A stretch of 64,000 nucleotides of DNA. Origin: Streptomyces sp. AM 2-1-1. Lineage in GTDB: Bacteria > Actinomycetota > Actinomycetes > Streptomycetales > Streptomycetaceae. This document shows, piece by piece, positions 24,816 through 33,522 of the stretch. The DNA lies in NCBI RefSeq assembly GCF_029167645.1, contig NZ_CP119147.1:1240001-1304000 (forward strand), read 5' to 3'. How positions within the stretch are numbered: position 1 is the first letter of the stretch; every line of letters starts with the position of its first letter. The notes under the pieces are model-generated. The model was not told the origin of the DNA. It made no database searches and saw only the letters and a list, made by a program, of their open reading frames with translations. A program made the position numbers and the translations under genes.

Positions 24816-25529
24816 CTACGCGAGACCCGCGACGAGGTCGGCGACCGCCTTGCGGCGACCGGTGTAGAACGGTACTTCCTCGCGCACGTGCATCCGCGCC
24901 TCGGAGGCCCGCAGGTGGCGCATGAGGTCGACGATCCGGTAGAGCTCGTCGGCCTCGAAGGCGAGGATCCACTCGTAGTCGCCGAGCGAGAACGAGGCCA
25001 CGGTGTTGGCGCGGACGTCGGGGAAGCCGCGGGCCATCTTGCCGTGGTCGGAGAGCATCCGGCGGCGGTCCTCGTCCGGCAGCAGGTACCAGTCGTAACT
25101 GCGCACGAACGGGTAGACGCTGATGTAGTCGCGCGGTGTCTCGTCGGCGAGGAACGCCGGGACGTGCGACTTGTTGAACTCGGCGGGGCGGTGCAGCGCC
25201 ATGTTCGACCAGACCGGCTCCAGCGCGCGGCCCAGCCTGGTGCGCCGGAAGAGGTTGTACGCGTCCTGGAGCTCGTCCGAGGTCTCGGCGTGCCACCAGA
25301 TCATCAGGTCGGCGTCGGCGCGCAGACCGGAGAGGTCGTAGGTGCCCCGGACGGTGATGTCCTTGGCGGCGAGCTGGTCGAACAGCTCCTGGACCTCGTC
25401 GGCGTAGCCCGTGCGGTCGTCCGGCAGGACGTCGCGCAGCTTGAAGACGGACCAGAGGGTGTAGCGGATGACCTCGTTGAGGTCCTTGGCCTTCTTACCG
25501 GCGTTCGGGATCTTCTCAGGCGCACTCAT
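24816..25529 (-). CDS. hemQ: Coproheme decarboxylase HemQ/ChdC (chlorite dismutase fold)
   Basis: A 237-residue enzyme that converts coproheme III to heme b by peroxide-dependent decarboxylation, the last step of the coproporphyrin-dependent heme pathway. Typical features are [15 protein letters not shown], the catalytic-Tyr region [18 protein letters not shown], the heme-binding [12 protein letters not shown] segment with the axial His, and the [14 protein letters not shown] strand. The ATG start at 25527-25529 is 4 bp from the stop of hemG, so the two are an operon. hemE lies 15 kb away on the same strand. Confidence 0.95.
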   Translation of the reverse strand: MSAPEKIPNAGKKAKDLNEVIRYTLWSVFKLRDVLPDDRTGYADEVQELFDQLAAKDITVRGTYDLSGLRADADLMIWWHAETSDELQDAYNLFRRTRLGRALEPVWSNMALHRPAEFNKSHVPAFLADETPRDYISVYPFVRSYDWYLLPDEDRRRMLSDHGKMARGFPDVRANTVASFSLGDYEWILAFEADELYRIVDLMRHLRASEARMHVREEVPFYTGRRKAVADLVAGLA

Positions 25530-25533
25530 ACGG

Positions 25534-27033
25534 CTATTGTCCCGCCTCGTCTTCGGTGCCCCGAACCAGGGTCGGCGTGGCGATGATCTCCCCCGCCGTG
25601 CCGGTCGCGGCGCTCCCCGTCACCTCGGCGGCGACCTCGTCGGCGGCGCGCCGGGCGCTCTGGACGCAGGCCGGAATGCCGACGCCGTCGTAGACCGCGC
25701 CGCAGACCCGCAGGGCGGGCAGCTTCGCGACCTCCGCGCGGATGCGGGCGACCTTGGCGAGGTGGCCGACCGGGTACTGCGGCAGGCCGCCGATCCACCG
25801 GGTGACGGTGGTGCCGACCGGCTCCGCGGTGAGCCCGGTCGCCGCGGCGATGTCGCGGCGGGAGACGGCGACGAGTTCGTCGTCCTCGCGGTGCAGGTGG
25901 GCCTCGTCGCCGTACCGGCCGACCGAGGTGCGGAGGACGAAGAGGTCGGGGGCCGCGTCGGCGACCCACTGCCACTTGTTGCTGGAGAAGGTGGCGGCCT
26001 TGATCGTGTGGCCGTCGACCGGGGGCACCAGGAAGCCGGAGCGGCCGCGCAGCGCGTGGACCGCCTCGGCGTCCGTGCGGCGGAACGCCATGGTGATCAG
26101 GGCCATCGAGGCGTACTCGACGCCCGCCAGCTCGGCGGAGGCGCCCGGGGACTCGGCCGCCAGCAGGGTGGAGGCGGACCAGGCGGGGGTGGCGAGGACG
26201 ATGCCGTCGGCGGAGACGACCCGGGTGTCCGTACGGACGTCCCACCCCGCTGCGGTACGGGAGAGGCCGAGCACCGGGGTGGCGGTGAGGATCTCGCCGC
26301 CGCCGGCGCGCACCGCGTCGGCCACCGCGCCGGGGAGGGTGCCGAGACCACCGGTGATCCCCTGGAAGACGGGGCCGTCCGCCTGCCGGGCGGCGGCCCG
26401 CTCTTGGACGCGGCGCACCCCGTCGAGGAGCGGGCCTCCCTCGCGGGCGACGTCGAAGAGCTGCGGCAGGGCGGCCCGCAGGGAGATCCGGTACGCGTCG
26501 CCCGCGTACACGCCGCCGAGCAGCGGCTCCACGAGCCGGTCGACGACCTCGCGGCCGAGCCGGTCCGCGACGTACGCGCCGATCGCGACGTCGTCGCCCA
26601 CGGCGGTGGGGGTCAGCTCGCGCTCCTGGGCGATACGGGCGACGCCCTCGGGCGAAAGCACCTCGCGCAGCGCCTCCGGGTCGCCCGGCACGCCCATGAC
26701 GTGGCCCTTGGGCATCGGGCGGAGCGCGCCGCGGGTCCAGAGGGAGGCGGCGGCCGTGGCGGGCGGCTGCAGGCGGTCACCGAGTCCGGCGTCCCGGGCC
26801 AGACCGACCGCTTCCGGGCGCCGGGCGAGCATCGATTCGGCGCCGAGGTCGACCTGGACGCCCGCGACCTCGCCGGTCATGAGCTTTCCGCCGAGGCGCC
26901 CGGAGGCTTCCAGGAGGGTGACCCGTACTCCGCTGCCGAGCAGCCGGTGGGCGGCGGCCAGTCCGGCGATCCCGCCGCCGACGACGACGACGTGCGGGGG
27001 GGTGGCGTGCGCGTGCTGTTCAGAACCCTGCAT
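25534..27033 (-). CDS. hemG: Protoporphyrinogen/coproporphyrinogen III oxidase (HemG/HemY, CgoX type)
   Basis: A 499-residue flavoprotein with the FAD-binding motif [20 protein letters not shown] (about 16-35) and [13 protein letters not shown]. The C-terminal [20 protein letters not shown] and [16 protein letters not shown] are typical of HemY-type oxidases. In actinobacteria these make coproporphyrin III for HemH and HemQ. The gene runs into hemQ with a 4-bp gap. The ATG start (MQGSEQHAH) gives a short polar leader before the Rossmann strand. It is divergent from the DUF4349 gene. Confidence 0.94.
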   Translation of the reverse strand: MQGSEQHAHATPPHVVVVGGGIAGLAAAHRLLGSGVRVTLLEASGRLGGKLMTGEVAGVQVDLGAESMLARRPEAVGLARDAGLGDRLQPPATAAASLWTRGALRPMPKGHVMGVPGDPEALREVLSPEGVARIAQERELTPTAVGDDVAIGAYVADRLGREVVDRLVEPLLGGVYAGDAYRISLRAALPQLFDVAREGGPLLDGVRRVQERAAARQADGPVFQGITGGLGTLPGAVADAVRAGGGEILTATPVLGLSRTAAGWDVRTDTRVVSADGIVLATPAWSASTLLAAESPGASAELAGVEYASMALITMAFRRTDAEAVHALRGRSGFLVPPVDGHTIKAATFSSNKWQWVADAAPDLFVLRTSVGRYGDEAHLHREDDELVAVSRRDIAAATGLTAEPVGTTVTRWIGGLPQYPVGHLAKVARIRAEVAKLPALRVCGAVYDGVGIPACVQSARRAADEVAAEVTGSAATGTAGEIIATPTLVRGTEDEAGQ

Positions 27034-27159
27034 GGGTCCACTCTCTCAAACCCGGAACGAGTCCCGACCGTGACTGCTTCGAAACCGTCGCGGGGAAACC
27101 CGGCGGCCGGCCGGCGCGTCCAAGGGGAAACGTCGACGCGACACCGGGGGGCACCAGTC

Positions 27160-28245
27160 ATGCAGTCCGCGCACAGAGTCCAGCAACACCCGCAACTCCC
27201 GCGGCATGCGGCGCGACGGGCCGGCGCGCGTACCGCGGCCCTCGCGGCCGGGGTGCTCGTCGTCCTGCTCGCGGTGGGCGGCTGCGGCGCGAACGCGAGC
27301 GGCGGGTCGCAGAAGTCCGCCGCGGACGGCAAGGAGGCCGCCGTCCAGGACGAGGGCGGCGGCGTGCGGGCGCCGGCCGGCCCGGAGGCGTCGGACCGTT
27401 CGGGGTCCGCCGTGAACGGGAAGGCGGCGGACCAGAGCGCCGCTGCGGCCACCCACGTCATCCGCACCACGGTGATGTCCATCGAGGTGAAGAGCGTCCC
27501 GTCGGCCGTCGCGGCCGCCCGGTCCGCCGCCGAGGACAGTGGCGGCGTGGTGGAGAGCGAGACGACCGAGCGGGTGGACGACACCCACGAGGCCTCGCAC
27601 CTGGTGCTGCGCGTCCCCGAGGACCGGTACCAGGAGGTGCTGAAGCGGCTGACGGGTGCGGGCAGGCTGCTGTCGCGCACCTCGGAGGCGAAGGACGTCA
27701 CCGACCAGGTCGTGGACGTCCAGAGCCGCATCGCGACCCAGCGGGCGAGCGTGGAGCGGGTCCGCGCCCTGATGGAGAAGGCGGAGCGGCTCAGCGACGT
27801 CGTCGCTCTGGAGGGCCAGTTGAGCAGCCGGCAGGCCGACCTGGAGTCCCTGCTGGCCCAGCGGGCCACCCTGGCCGACCGTACGTCGCTGGCGACGGTC
27901 ACCCTCGATCTCAACGAGCCCGAGGGCCCGTCAGCCCTCGACGAGGACGGGGATCCCGGTTTCGGGGACGCGGTGAGCGGTGGGTGGCACGCGTTCGTGA
28001 CGACGCTGCGGTGGATCGCGATGGGGATCGGTGCGCTCGCCCCGTTCCTCGCGGCCGTCGCCCTGCTCGCGGTGGTCTGGCGGCTGGCGGTCCGCCGTCG
28101 CCGCGTCCCCGCCGCCGCGGATCCTTCCGCGCGTCCCTCCTCCGCGGCGGCGGACCAGGACGGTGAGGTGGACGCGGCCGGTGGAGTGGGCGCGGCCGGC
28201 GAGGCGGACGCGGACGCTCCGGAGGGGGCGCGGCCCCGTCCGTGA
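27160..28245 (+). CDS. DUF4349 domain-containing lipoprotein
   Basis: A 361-residue envelope protein. An Arg-rich N-terminus precedes a hydrophobic core (AALAAGVLVVLLAVGGC) with a lipobox Cys near residue 45. A disordered linker follows, then the DUF4349 domain (about 105-255) with TTVMSIEVKSVPSAVAAARSAAE, LVLRVPEDRYQEVLKRLT and a coiled coil (VVDVQSRIATQRASVERVRALMEKAE). One transmembrane helix near 285-310 (LRWIAMGIGALAPFLAAVALLAVVW) is followed by an Ala/Asp-rich cytoplasmic tail. Function is unknown. ATG 27160 has GGGGGG upstream. Confidence 0.88.
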   Translation: MQSAHRVQQHPQLPRHAARRAGARTAALAAGVLVVLLAVGGCGANASGGSQKSAADGKEAAVQDEGGGVRAPAGPEASDRSGSAVNGKAADQSAAAATHVIRTTVMSIEVKSVPSAVAAARSAAEDSGGVVESETTERVDDTHEASHLVLRVPEDRYQEVLKRLTGAGRLLSRTSEAKDVTDQVVDVQSRIATQRASVERVRALMEKAERLSDVVALEGQLSSRQADLESLLAQRATLADRTSLATVTLDLNEPEGPSALDEDGDPGFGDAVSGGWHAFVTTLRWIAMGIGALAPFLAAVALLAVVWRLAVRRRRVPAAADPSARPSSAAADQDGEVDAAGGVGAAGEADADAPEGARPRP

Positions 28246-28267
28246 GGCCCCGTCCGTGAGGCCCCGT

Positions 28268-28306
28268 CACGGCTCCGCGCGTGCTTCCCGCACGCGCGGA
28301 GCCGTG
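28268..28306 (+). terminator. Terminator after the DUF4349 gene
   Basis: A 17-bp perfect stem (28268-28284 with 28290-28306) with a TTCCC loop. Just before it, a GTGAGGCCCCGTCC-type 14-bp unit containing the stop codon is duplicated. Confidence 0.85.
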
Positions 28307-28474
28307 CGGGAAGCACGCGCCGGGCGGTTGAACGCACGTGCGATGCGGGGGTGTTCACGGCCCGTCGCGCCGGACGCGCGGTCCGGCGCGACGGCCCGGC
28401 GGGGCGGATCGGGGCTGAGCATATGATGGGCTCGCCCGGCATGGGCGCGGACGAGCACGGGTGAGGCGAAGAGG

Positions 28475-29599
28475 GTGTCACGGGTCATGCGGAGAAAAGG
28501 ATCGGACTCCGCGGACGGCACTCCTCCCCCCGACGCGTCGCCCGCCCGCCGCGAGGTCCGCGGCGTGCCGCGCGGCCGCTGGATGCCGCTCGGCAAGGAC
28601 GGCAGGCTCACGCTCTACGCCCGCACGGACGGCGGCGTGCTGCGCTGGACCCAGCGGGTCCCCGGCGGGGACCGGTGGGACGGCCCGGACTTCGTGCGGA
28701 TCACGGACCTGACCGACCTCACCGTCGTCCAGGGCGACGACGCGTACGTGCACTTCCTCGGGCGGCGCGAGCGCCGCGGTCCCGACGGGCCGGGCGTCGA
28801 CTTCGTGCACGCGGTCCAGTACCAGACCGGCCGTCCCGTCACCGAATGGCGTTCCTTCGGCAACCCCTACCGGGACCGGGAGAAGGGCCTGAAGGCGGGC
28901 GCGCCGGCCGGCGCCGTCGACGCGCAGGGGGCGATCCACGTATTCGTGCGCAACGCGGGCCGCGGGCTGCACGTGCGGCGCGAGGGGAAGAACGGCTCCT
29001 GGGAAGCCTGGCAGGACCTCAAGGGCTCCGGGCTCACCGCCGGGATCGTGCCGTCGGTGACGTCGAGCGGACGCGTGGAGGTCTTCGCGGCCTCCGAACA
29101 CGGCATGCAGCAGTGGCGTCAGGAGGATGCGAAAGGCCCCCTGCAACTGGTGCCGTCCGCCCTGCGGCTCACCTCGCTGGAGAACTCGGCGACGGCGCTG
29201 GAGACCGCGCCCGACCGCCTCACCTACTACTGGACCGAGGCGAACGGGGCGGGGGTGACCTCCTACCGCGAGGGCGCCTGGCCCGTGCCGGTGGGCGGCC
29301 TTCCCGGGGACGGCGCCGTGGTGGCGCTGCGCACCCCGCTCGACGGCATCGACTGCACGGTCCTCGCGCAGCGCGGGGCCGGCTCCACCCTGCTGATCGG
29401 GGTCTGCGCCACCGAGGGCGAGCAGAACGGCGTCTGGTGGTCCGACACCACCGAGAAGTGCGTGGGGGATCCCGCGCTCGCCCTCGACGGACAGGGCCGG
29501 GTCGTGGTGGCGGTGCACGGCCCGGACGGGGCGGTGTCCCTCGCGCGGCAGGAACCGGGCCCCGGGCTCACCCTCTCGCCCGTCTGGCACCGGCTCTGA
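28475..29599 (+). CDS. Hypothetical protein, beta-propeller-like
   Basis: A 374-residue cytoplasmic or loosely associated protein without a signal peptide. After a basic N-terminus it shows repeated strand-turn units of 40-50 residues, each holding a Trp or aromatic and a Gly-Asp/Gly-Arg turn: GRLTLYARTDGGVLRWTQR, DAQGAIHVFVRNAGRGLHVR, SSGRVEVFAASEHGMQQWRQ, GQGRVVVAVHGPDGAVSLAR. This matches PLL/tectonin-like propellers that bind glycans, although assignment is inferred. GTG 28475 is chosen because GAGG lies 8 nt upstream; ATG 28487 is an alternative. It sits ahead of the Stealth/glycosyltransferase block and may belong to it, but a 370-bp gap separates them. Confidence 0.65.
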   Translation: MSRVMRRKGSDSADGTPPPDASPARREVRGVPRGRWMPLGKDGRLTLYARTDGGVLRWTQRVPGGDRWDGPDFVRITDLTDLTVVQGDDAYVHFLGRRERRGPDGPGVDFVHAVQYQTGRPVTEWRSFGNPYRDREKGLKAGAPAGAVDAQGAIHVFVRNAGRGLHVRREGKNGSWEAWQDLKGSGLTAGIVPSVTSSGRVEVFAASEHGMQQWRQEDAKGPLQLVPSALRLTSLENSATALETAPDRLTYYWTEANGAGVTSYREGAWPVPVGGLPGDGAVVALRTPLDGIDCTVLAQRGAGSTLLIGVCATEGEQNGVWWSDTTEKCVGDPALALDGQGRVVVAVHGPDGAVSLARQEPGPGLTLSPVWHRL

Positions 29600-29970
29600 A
29601 CTCGCTCTGAACTGACGGCGTCCGGACGGAGCGCCACCGGACGCGGGTGTCCGTCCGGACACCGGAGCGCCACCGGAGCGTCATCGCGACGCCACGGCGA
29701 GTTCACGCCAAGTTGTTTAAAGGTTGTACGACATCGCAGTGGGATTTGTCTCCACGGATAGTCGTTTATGTCCTTTTCCCTGAGTGGACGTTGATCGCTC
29801 CTTCATGTGAAGGTTCTGTGACCTGCTCACGGATGAGCAGAAGCGACCGCCCACCGGGCCGGTCTTGTGGATGACAGGTTTCGGTCTCATACCGTTGGTC
29901 GTCCGGGCGCGAGGGGGCGGCCGGTCGCGGCAGGCGCTGGACCGCAGTGGCGTGGGTTGGTGGATGCCTC
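29600..29970. other. Non-coding region ahead of the Stealth cluster
   Basis: The first 80 bp carry a 14-bp direct repeat (GGAGCGCCACCGGA at 29628-29641 and 29664-29677) and a near-palindrome GGTGTCCGTCCGGACACC, probably termination structures. From about 29705 to 29830 the DNA is markedly AT-richer (TTGTTTAAAGG, GTCGTTTATGTCC), and it most likely contains the promoter of the Stealth operon. Confidence 0.5.
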
Positions 29971-31779
29971 GTGGGCGGTCAGGGTAATCCGGAGGCCGGA
30001 TCGCTGGTCTCGGCGTACCGGTCCGTGGTGCCGGTGGGCGCACGCAGGGGGATCGTCCGCAAGGTACCGGCACCGCTGCGCACCGCCGTGAAATCCTCTT
30101 TCGCCTCCGTGGACGCCATCCGGTCGGCGACGGTCGTCTGGGCCATGGGCGGCCGCCGCAACGGCCCCCGGCACAGCCCGGCCTCCACGCGCCGGGTGGT
30201 GCGCGTCAAGGGCCGGCACATGCACGCCCTGCTCGTGGACGGCGCCACCGCGTGGGCTGCCCGGGCACGGAACCTCCACATCCTCGTCGCCGCCCTGGAG
30301 GCCGGGGGCGTCGAGTACTTCTGCGTCCGCGGCACCGCGAAGGACATCCCGACGGTCGCGGTACCCGCCGGGATGCGCGACGCGGCGGAGGAGATGCTGC
30401 AGATCGCCTTCGAGCAGACCCCGGGGTACGTGGGCGCGGCCACCGCGCCCGAGTCGGGCATGCGACCCGGTGAAGAGGAGAAGTCCTGGCGTCAGGTGCG
30501 CAAGCACGACGCCCTCCGCGTCGCCTGGTACGTCACCGACCCGACGCAGGAGCTCGTCTTCGGCGCCGATCAGGGGTGCGACCTGGAGTTCTGGACCGAG
30601 CGGGCGGGCGTCCTTGAGGCGCCCCGCCCCAACCGCGTGGTGGTCGAGGTGCCCGTCGACGCGCCCCGCCACACGGTCCCGCAGGCCCTCTTCGCCCTGG
30701 TGCCCGGTGCCTACACCACCGGGAACGCGCGCACCGTGGCGGAGTTCACCCAGCCCCTGGCGGAGGACCACCTCTTCCCCATCGACGTCGTCTACACCTG
30801 GGTCGACGACTCCGACCCCGTGTGGAGCGCCTCCCGCGACGCCTTCCGCCCGGGGCGGTCGGGTGACCCGGCTCCGGTCCTGCACGCCCAGGCGGCCAAC
30901 GACGCGCGCTTCACCAGCCGCGACGAACTGCGCTACTCCCTGCGCTCCCTGCACCAGTACGCGCCCTGGGTCCGCACCGTCTACCTCGTCACGGCCGGAC
31001 AGGTGCCCAGCTGGCTGGAGACGGACGCCCCGGGCCTGCGGGTCGTCGACCACCGGGAGATCTTCTCCGACTCCACCGCGCTGCCGACCTTCAACTCGCA
31101 CGCCATCGAGAGCCAGCTGCACCACATCGAGGGTCTGTCCGAGCACTTCCTCTACCTCAACGACGACGTGTTCTTCGGCCGGCCGCTCGGCGCCGACCGC
31201 TTCTTCCACACCAATGGCCTGACCAAGTTCTTCCAGTCCACCGCGCTCATACCGAGCGGACCCACGGACGCGTCCGACCTGCCGGTGAACGCGGCGGGCA
31301 AGAACAGCCGGGCACTGATCGAGCGGTCCTTCGGCACCCGCATCGCGCAGAAGATGAAGCACACCCCGCACCCGCTGCGCCGCAGCATCCTCGCCGACAT
31401 CGAGCTGGTCTACGGCGAGGAGCACCACCGCACCCAGCACTCCCGCTTCCGGTCTCCCGAGGACGTCCCCATCGCCTCGTCCCTGCACCACTACTACGGC
31501 TTCCACACCGGCCGTACGACCACCGGGACGTTGCGCTACCAGTACATCGACCTCGCCGCCGACCAGGCCCAACGGCGCCTGGACAGCATCCTCGCGCACC
31601 GCAACTTCGACACGTTCTGCCTGAACGACACCGTCGAGCACCCGGATCCGGAGGCCCAGGAGCGCATGGTCAGGGCCTTCCTCGACGCGTACTTCCCCGT
31701 TCCCAGCCGCTTCGAGCGGGTGGACTCGGACGAGTACCGCAACGTGAGCCGGTCGCGGAAGGCCGAGATCCGGCAGTGA
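29971..31779 (+). CDS. Stealth family sugar-phosphate transferase (copy 1)
   Basis: A protein of about 602 residues with the four Stealth regions. CR1 is PIDVVYTWVDDSDP. CR2 is FTSRDELRYSLRSLHQYAPWVRTVYLVT, continuing to FNSHAIESQLHHIEGLSEHFLYLNDDVFFG. CR3 is AGKNSRALIERSFG followed by MKHTPHP. CR4 is HRNFDTFCLNDT. About 200 residues of an N-terminal domain precede CR1. Stealth enzymes move hexose-1-phosphate from nucleotide sugars onto capsule-like polymers; bacterial and human (GNPTAB) members share the chemistry. The gene is first in a same-strand run with a second Stealth gene, two GT4 genes and galU. GTG 29971 (GGTGGA upstream) is preferred; GTG 29947 is possible. Confidence 0.88.
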   Translation: MGGQGNPEAGSLVSAYRSVVPVGARRGIVRKVPAPLRTAVKSSFASVDAIRSATVVWAMGGRRNGPRHSPASTRRVVRVKGRHMHALLVDGATAWAARARNLHILVAALEAGGVEYFCVRGTAKDIPTVAVPAGMRDAAEEMLQIAFEQTPGYVGAATAPESGMRPGEEEKSWRQVRKHDALRVAWYVTDPTQELVFGADQGCDLEFWTERAGVLEAPRPNRVVVEVPVDAPRHTVPQALFALVPGAYTTGNARTVAEFTQPLAEDHLFPIDVVYTWVDDSDPVWSASRDAFRPGRSGDPAPVLHAQAANDARFTSRDELRYSLRSLHQYAPWVRTVYLVTAGQVPSWLETDAPGLRVVDHREIFSDSTALPTFNSHAIESQLHHIEGLSEHFLYLNDDVFFGRPLGADRFFHTNGLTKFFQSTALIPSGPTDASDLPVNAAGKNSRALIERSFGTRIAQKMKHTPHPLRRSILADIELVYGEEHHRTQHSRFRSPEDVPIASSLHHYYGFHTGRTTTGTLRYQYIDLAADQAQRRLDSILAHRNFDTFCLNDTVEHPDPEAQERMVRAFLDAYFPVPSRFERVDSDEYRNVSRSRKAEIRQ

Positions 31780-31848
31780 GCGAACCCGGCGGTGAGCGGA
31801 CCGCTCCCCCTGCCGCAGGCCCCATCCCCCGTAACGAAAGTAAAACGC

Positions 31849-33519
31849 GTGTTTGACACCACCAGCCGCGAGACGGCCGGCGAGACCTCCCTGGGCGCCG
31901 GATCCGGCCCGGAACCCGCGCCGGCGCAGCTGCGCAGGGGCCGGACGGAGCGGCAGGTCGTCGTGGACATGCACAAGCGGGTGGCGCTGGTGCACGACCG
32001 TCTCACGCCGCTCGCCGCGCGGGAGCTGAACAACCTGGAAGTCCGCCGCGCCCTGGAAGCTGCTCGGATCGACTGGTTCGCGGTGCCGGGCCTCGACGAC
32101 ACCGCCTCCGTGGTCGGGGTCGACGCGCGCCGGCGTCCGCAGGCGCTGGCCGCGCTGCGCGCCCGGCTGTCCGGCAGCAAGGGGTACCTCGCCCGTCCGA
32201 AGGTCGGTATGGCCCCCGGTGACGGCGCGTGGGACGGCTCCTCGGACAAGACCTGGGAGCGGGCGGCCGGGCTCTCCGTCGTGCGCGCCTTCTGGTTCCG
32301 CACCACGGAGGAAGGGCACCTGACCCACGGCGCCGACACCGGCTGCGACGTCGAGTTCTGGGAGCCCGAGGAGAGCGAGCCCGGCCGGGGCGTGGACCGG
32401 CTCGCCGCCCCCCGCCGCAACCGGGCCAGCGAGCACGTCTTCCTCGGCCACCAGCAACTCGACGTGCCCGGGGAGCACATGACCCGGCTCGTGGGCAGGT
32501 CCCACGGGTCCGACGTGCCACCGCTGCGCCCGACGCGTACCCGCCCCGAACTGGACATCGCCTTCCCGGACGAGCACCCCTTCCCGATCGACGTCGTCTA
32601 CACGTGGGTGGACGGCGACGACCCGGCCTGGCAGCGGCGGCGCGCGGAGAGCCGCGGCGAGGTCTTCCACGCGGAGGCGGCGAGCCTGGCCCGCTACGTC
32701 TCCCGGGACGAGCTGAAGTACAGCCTCCGCTCGGTGCGGATGTTCATGCCGTGGGTGCGGAACATCTACATCGTCACCGACCAGCAGATCCCGCACTGGT
32801 GGACCGCCGGGGACGGCCGGGCCCGGGTGGTGGACCACCGGGAGATCTTCGACGACCCCTCCCACCTGCCCACCTTCAACAGCCATGCGATCGAGTCACG
32901 GCTGCACCACATCCCCGGGCTCTCCCAGCACTTCGTCTACTTCAACGACGACATGTTCATCGGCCGCACCCTCACCCCGTCCGCGTTCTTCCACCCGAAC
33001 GGCATCGCCAAGTTCTTCCCGTCCCCGGCGCAGGTCCCCTACGGTCCCCCGGAGCCCGACGAGGTACCCACCTCGGTCGCCGCGAAGAACAACCGGCGGC
33101 TCATCCAGCAACGGTTCGGCCGCACGCTCGTGCAGAAGATGAAGCACGTGCCGTACGCGCTCGACCGCGAGATCCTCGACGCGATCGAACAGGACTTCCC
33201 CGCGGAGCACCGGGGCACCTCCGCCAGCCCCGTGCGGAGCATCACCGACCTCTCCATAGCCTCCTCGCTGCACCACTACTACGCCTACTACTCCGGGCGC
33301 AGCCTCCCCGGCGAACTGCGGTACGGCTACTTCGCGCTGGACGACCCCGAGCTGGAGCACAAGCTGGAACTGCTGCTGCTGCGGCGGGACCGGGACACCT
33401 TCTGCCTCAACGACTCCGCGAGCGATCCCGCCGAGATCGAGCACCAGAGCGAGCTGCTCCACCGTTTCCTCGAAGCCTTCTACCCGGTGCCGAGCCCCTA
33501 CGAGAAGCCGGGAAGCTGA
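31849..33519 (+). CDS. Stealth family sugar-phosphate transferase (copy 2)
   Basis: A protein of about 556 residues with the same layout as copy 1. CR1 is PIDVVYTWVDGDDP. CR2 is YVSRDELKYSLRSVRMFMPWVRNIYIVT, continuing to HFVYFNDDMFIG. CR3 is AKNNRRLIQQRFG followed by MKHVPYA. CR4 is RRDRDTFCLNDS. The pair clearly arose by duplication but has diverged well beyond a recent copy. GTG 31849 is chosen (GAAAG about 10 nt upstream; the preceding 19 in-frame codons are Pro-rich and cross an AT-rich patch); GTG 31792 is the alternative. The stop is 3 nt from the next gene's GTG, so the two are coupled. Confidence 0.88.
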   Translation: MFDTTSRETAGETSLGAGSGPEPAPAQLRRGRTERQVVVDMHKRVALVHDRLTPLAARELNNLEVRRALEAARIDWFAVPGLDDTASVVGVDARRRPQALAALRARLSGSKGYLARPKVGMAPGDGAWDGSSDKTWERAAGLSVVRAFWFRTTEEGHLTHGADTGCDVEFWEPEESEPGRGVDRLAAPRRNRASEHVFLGHQQLDVPGEHMTRLVGRSHGSDVPPLRPTRTRPELDIAFPDEHPFPIDVVYTWVDGDDPAWQRRRAESRGEVFHAEAASLARYVSRDELKYSLRSVRMFMPWVRNIYIVTDQQIPHWWTAGDGRARVVDHREIFDDPSHLPTFNSHAIESRLHHIPGLSQHFVYFNDDMFIGRTLTPSAFFHPNGIAKFFPSPAQVPYGPPEPDEVPTSVAAKNNRRLIQQRFGRTLVQKMKHVPYALDREILDAIEQDFPAEHRGTSASPVRSITDLSIASSLHHYYAYYSGRSLPGELRYGYFALDDPELEHKLELLLLRRDRDTFCLNDSASDPAEIEHQSELLHRFLEAFYPVPSPYEKPGS

Positions 33520-33522
33520 GCC

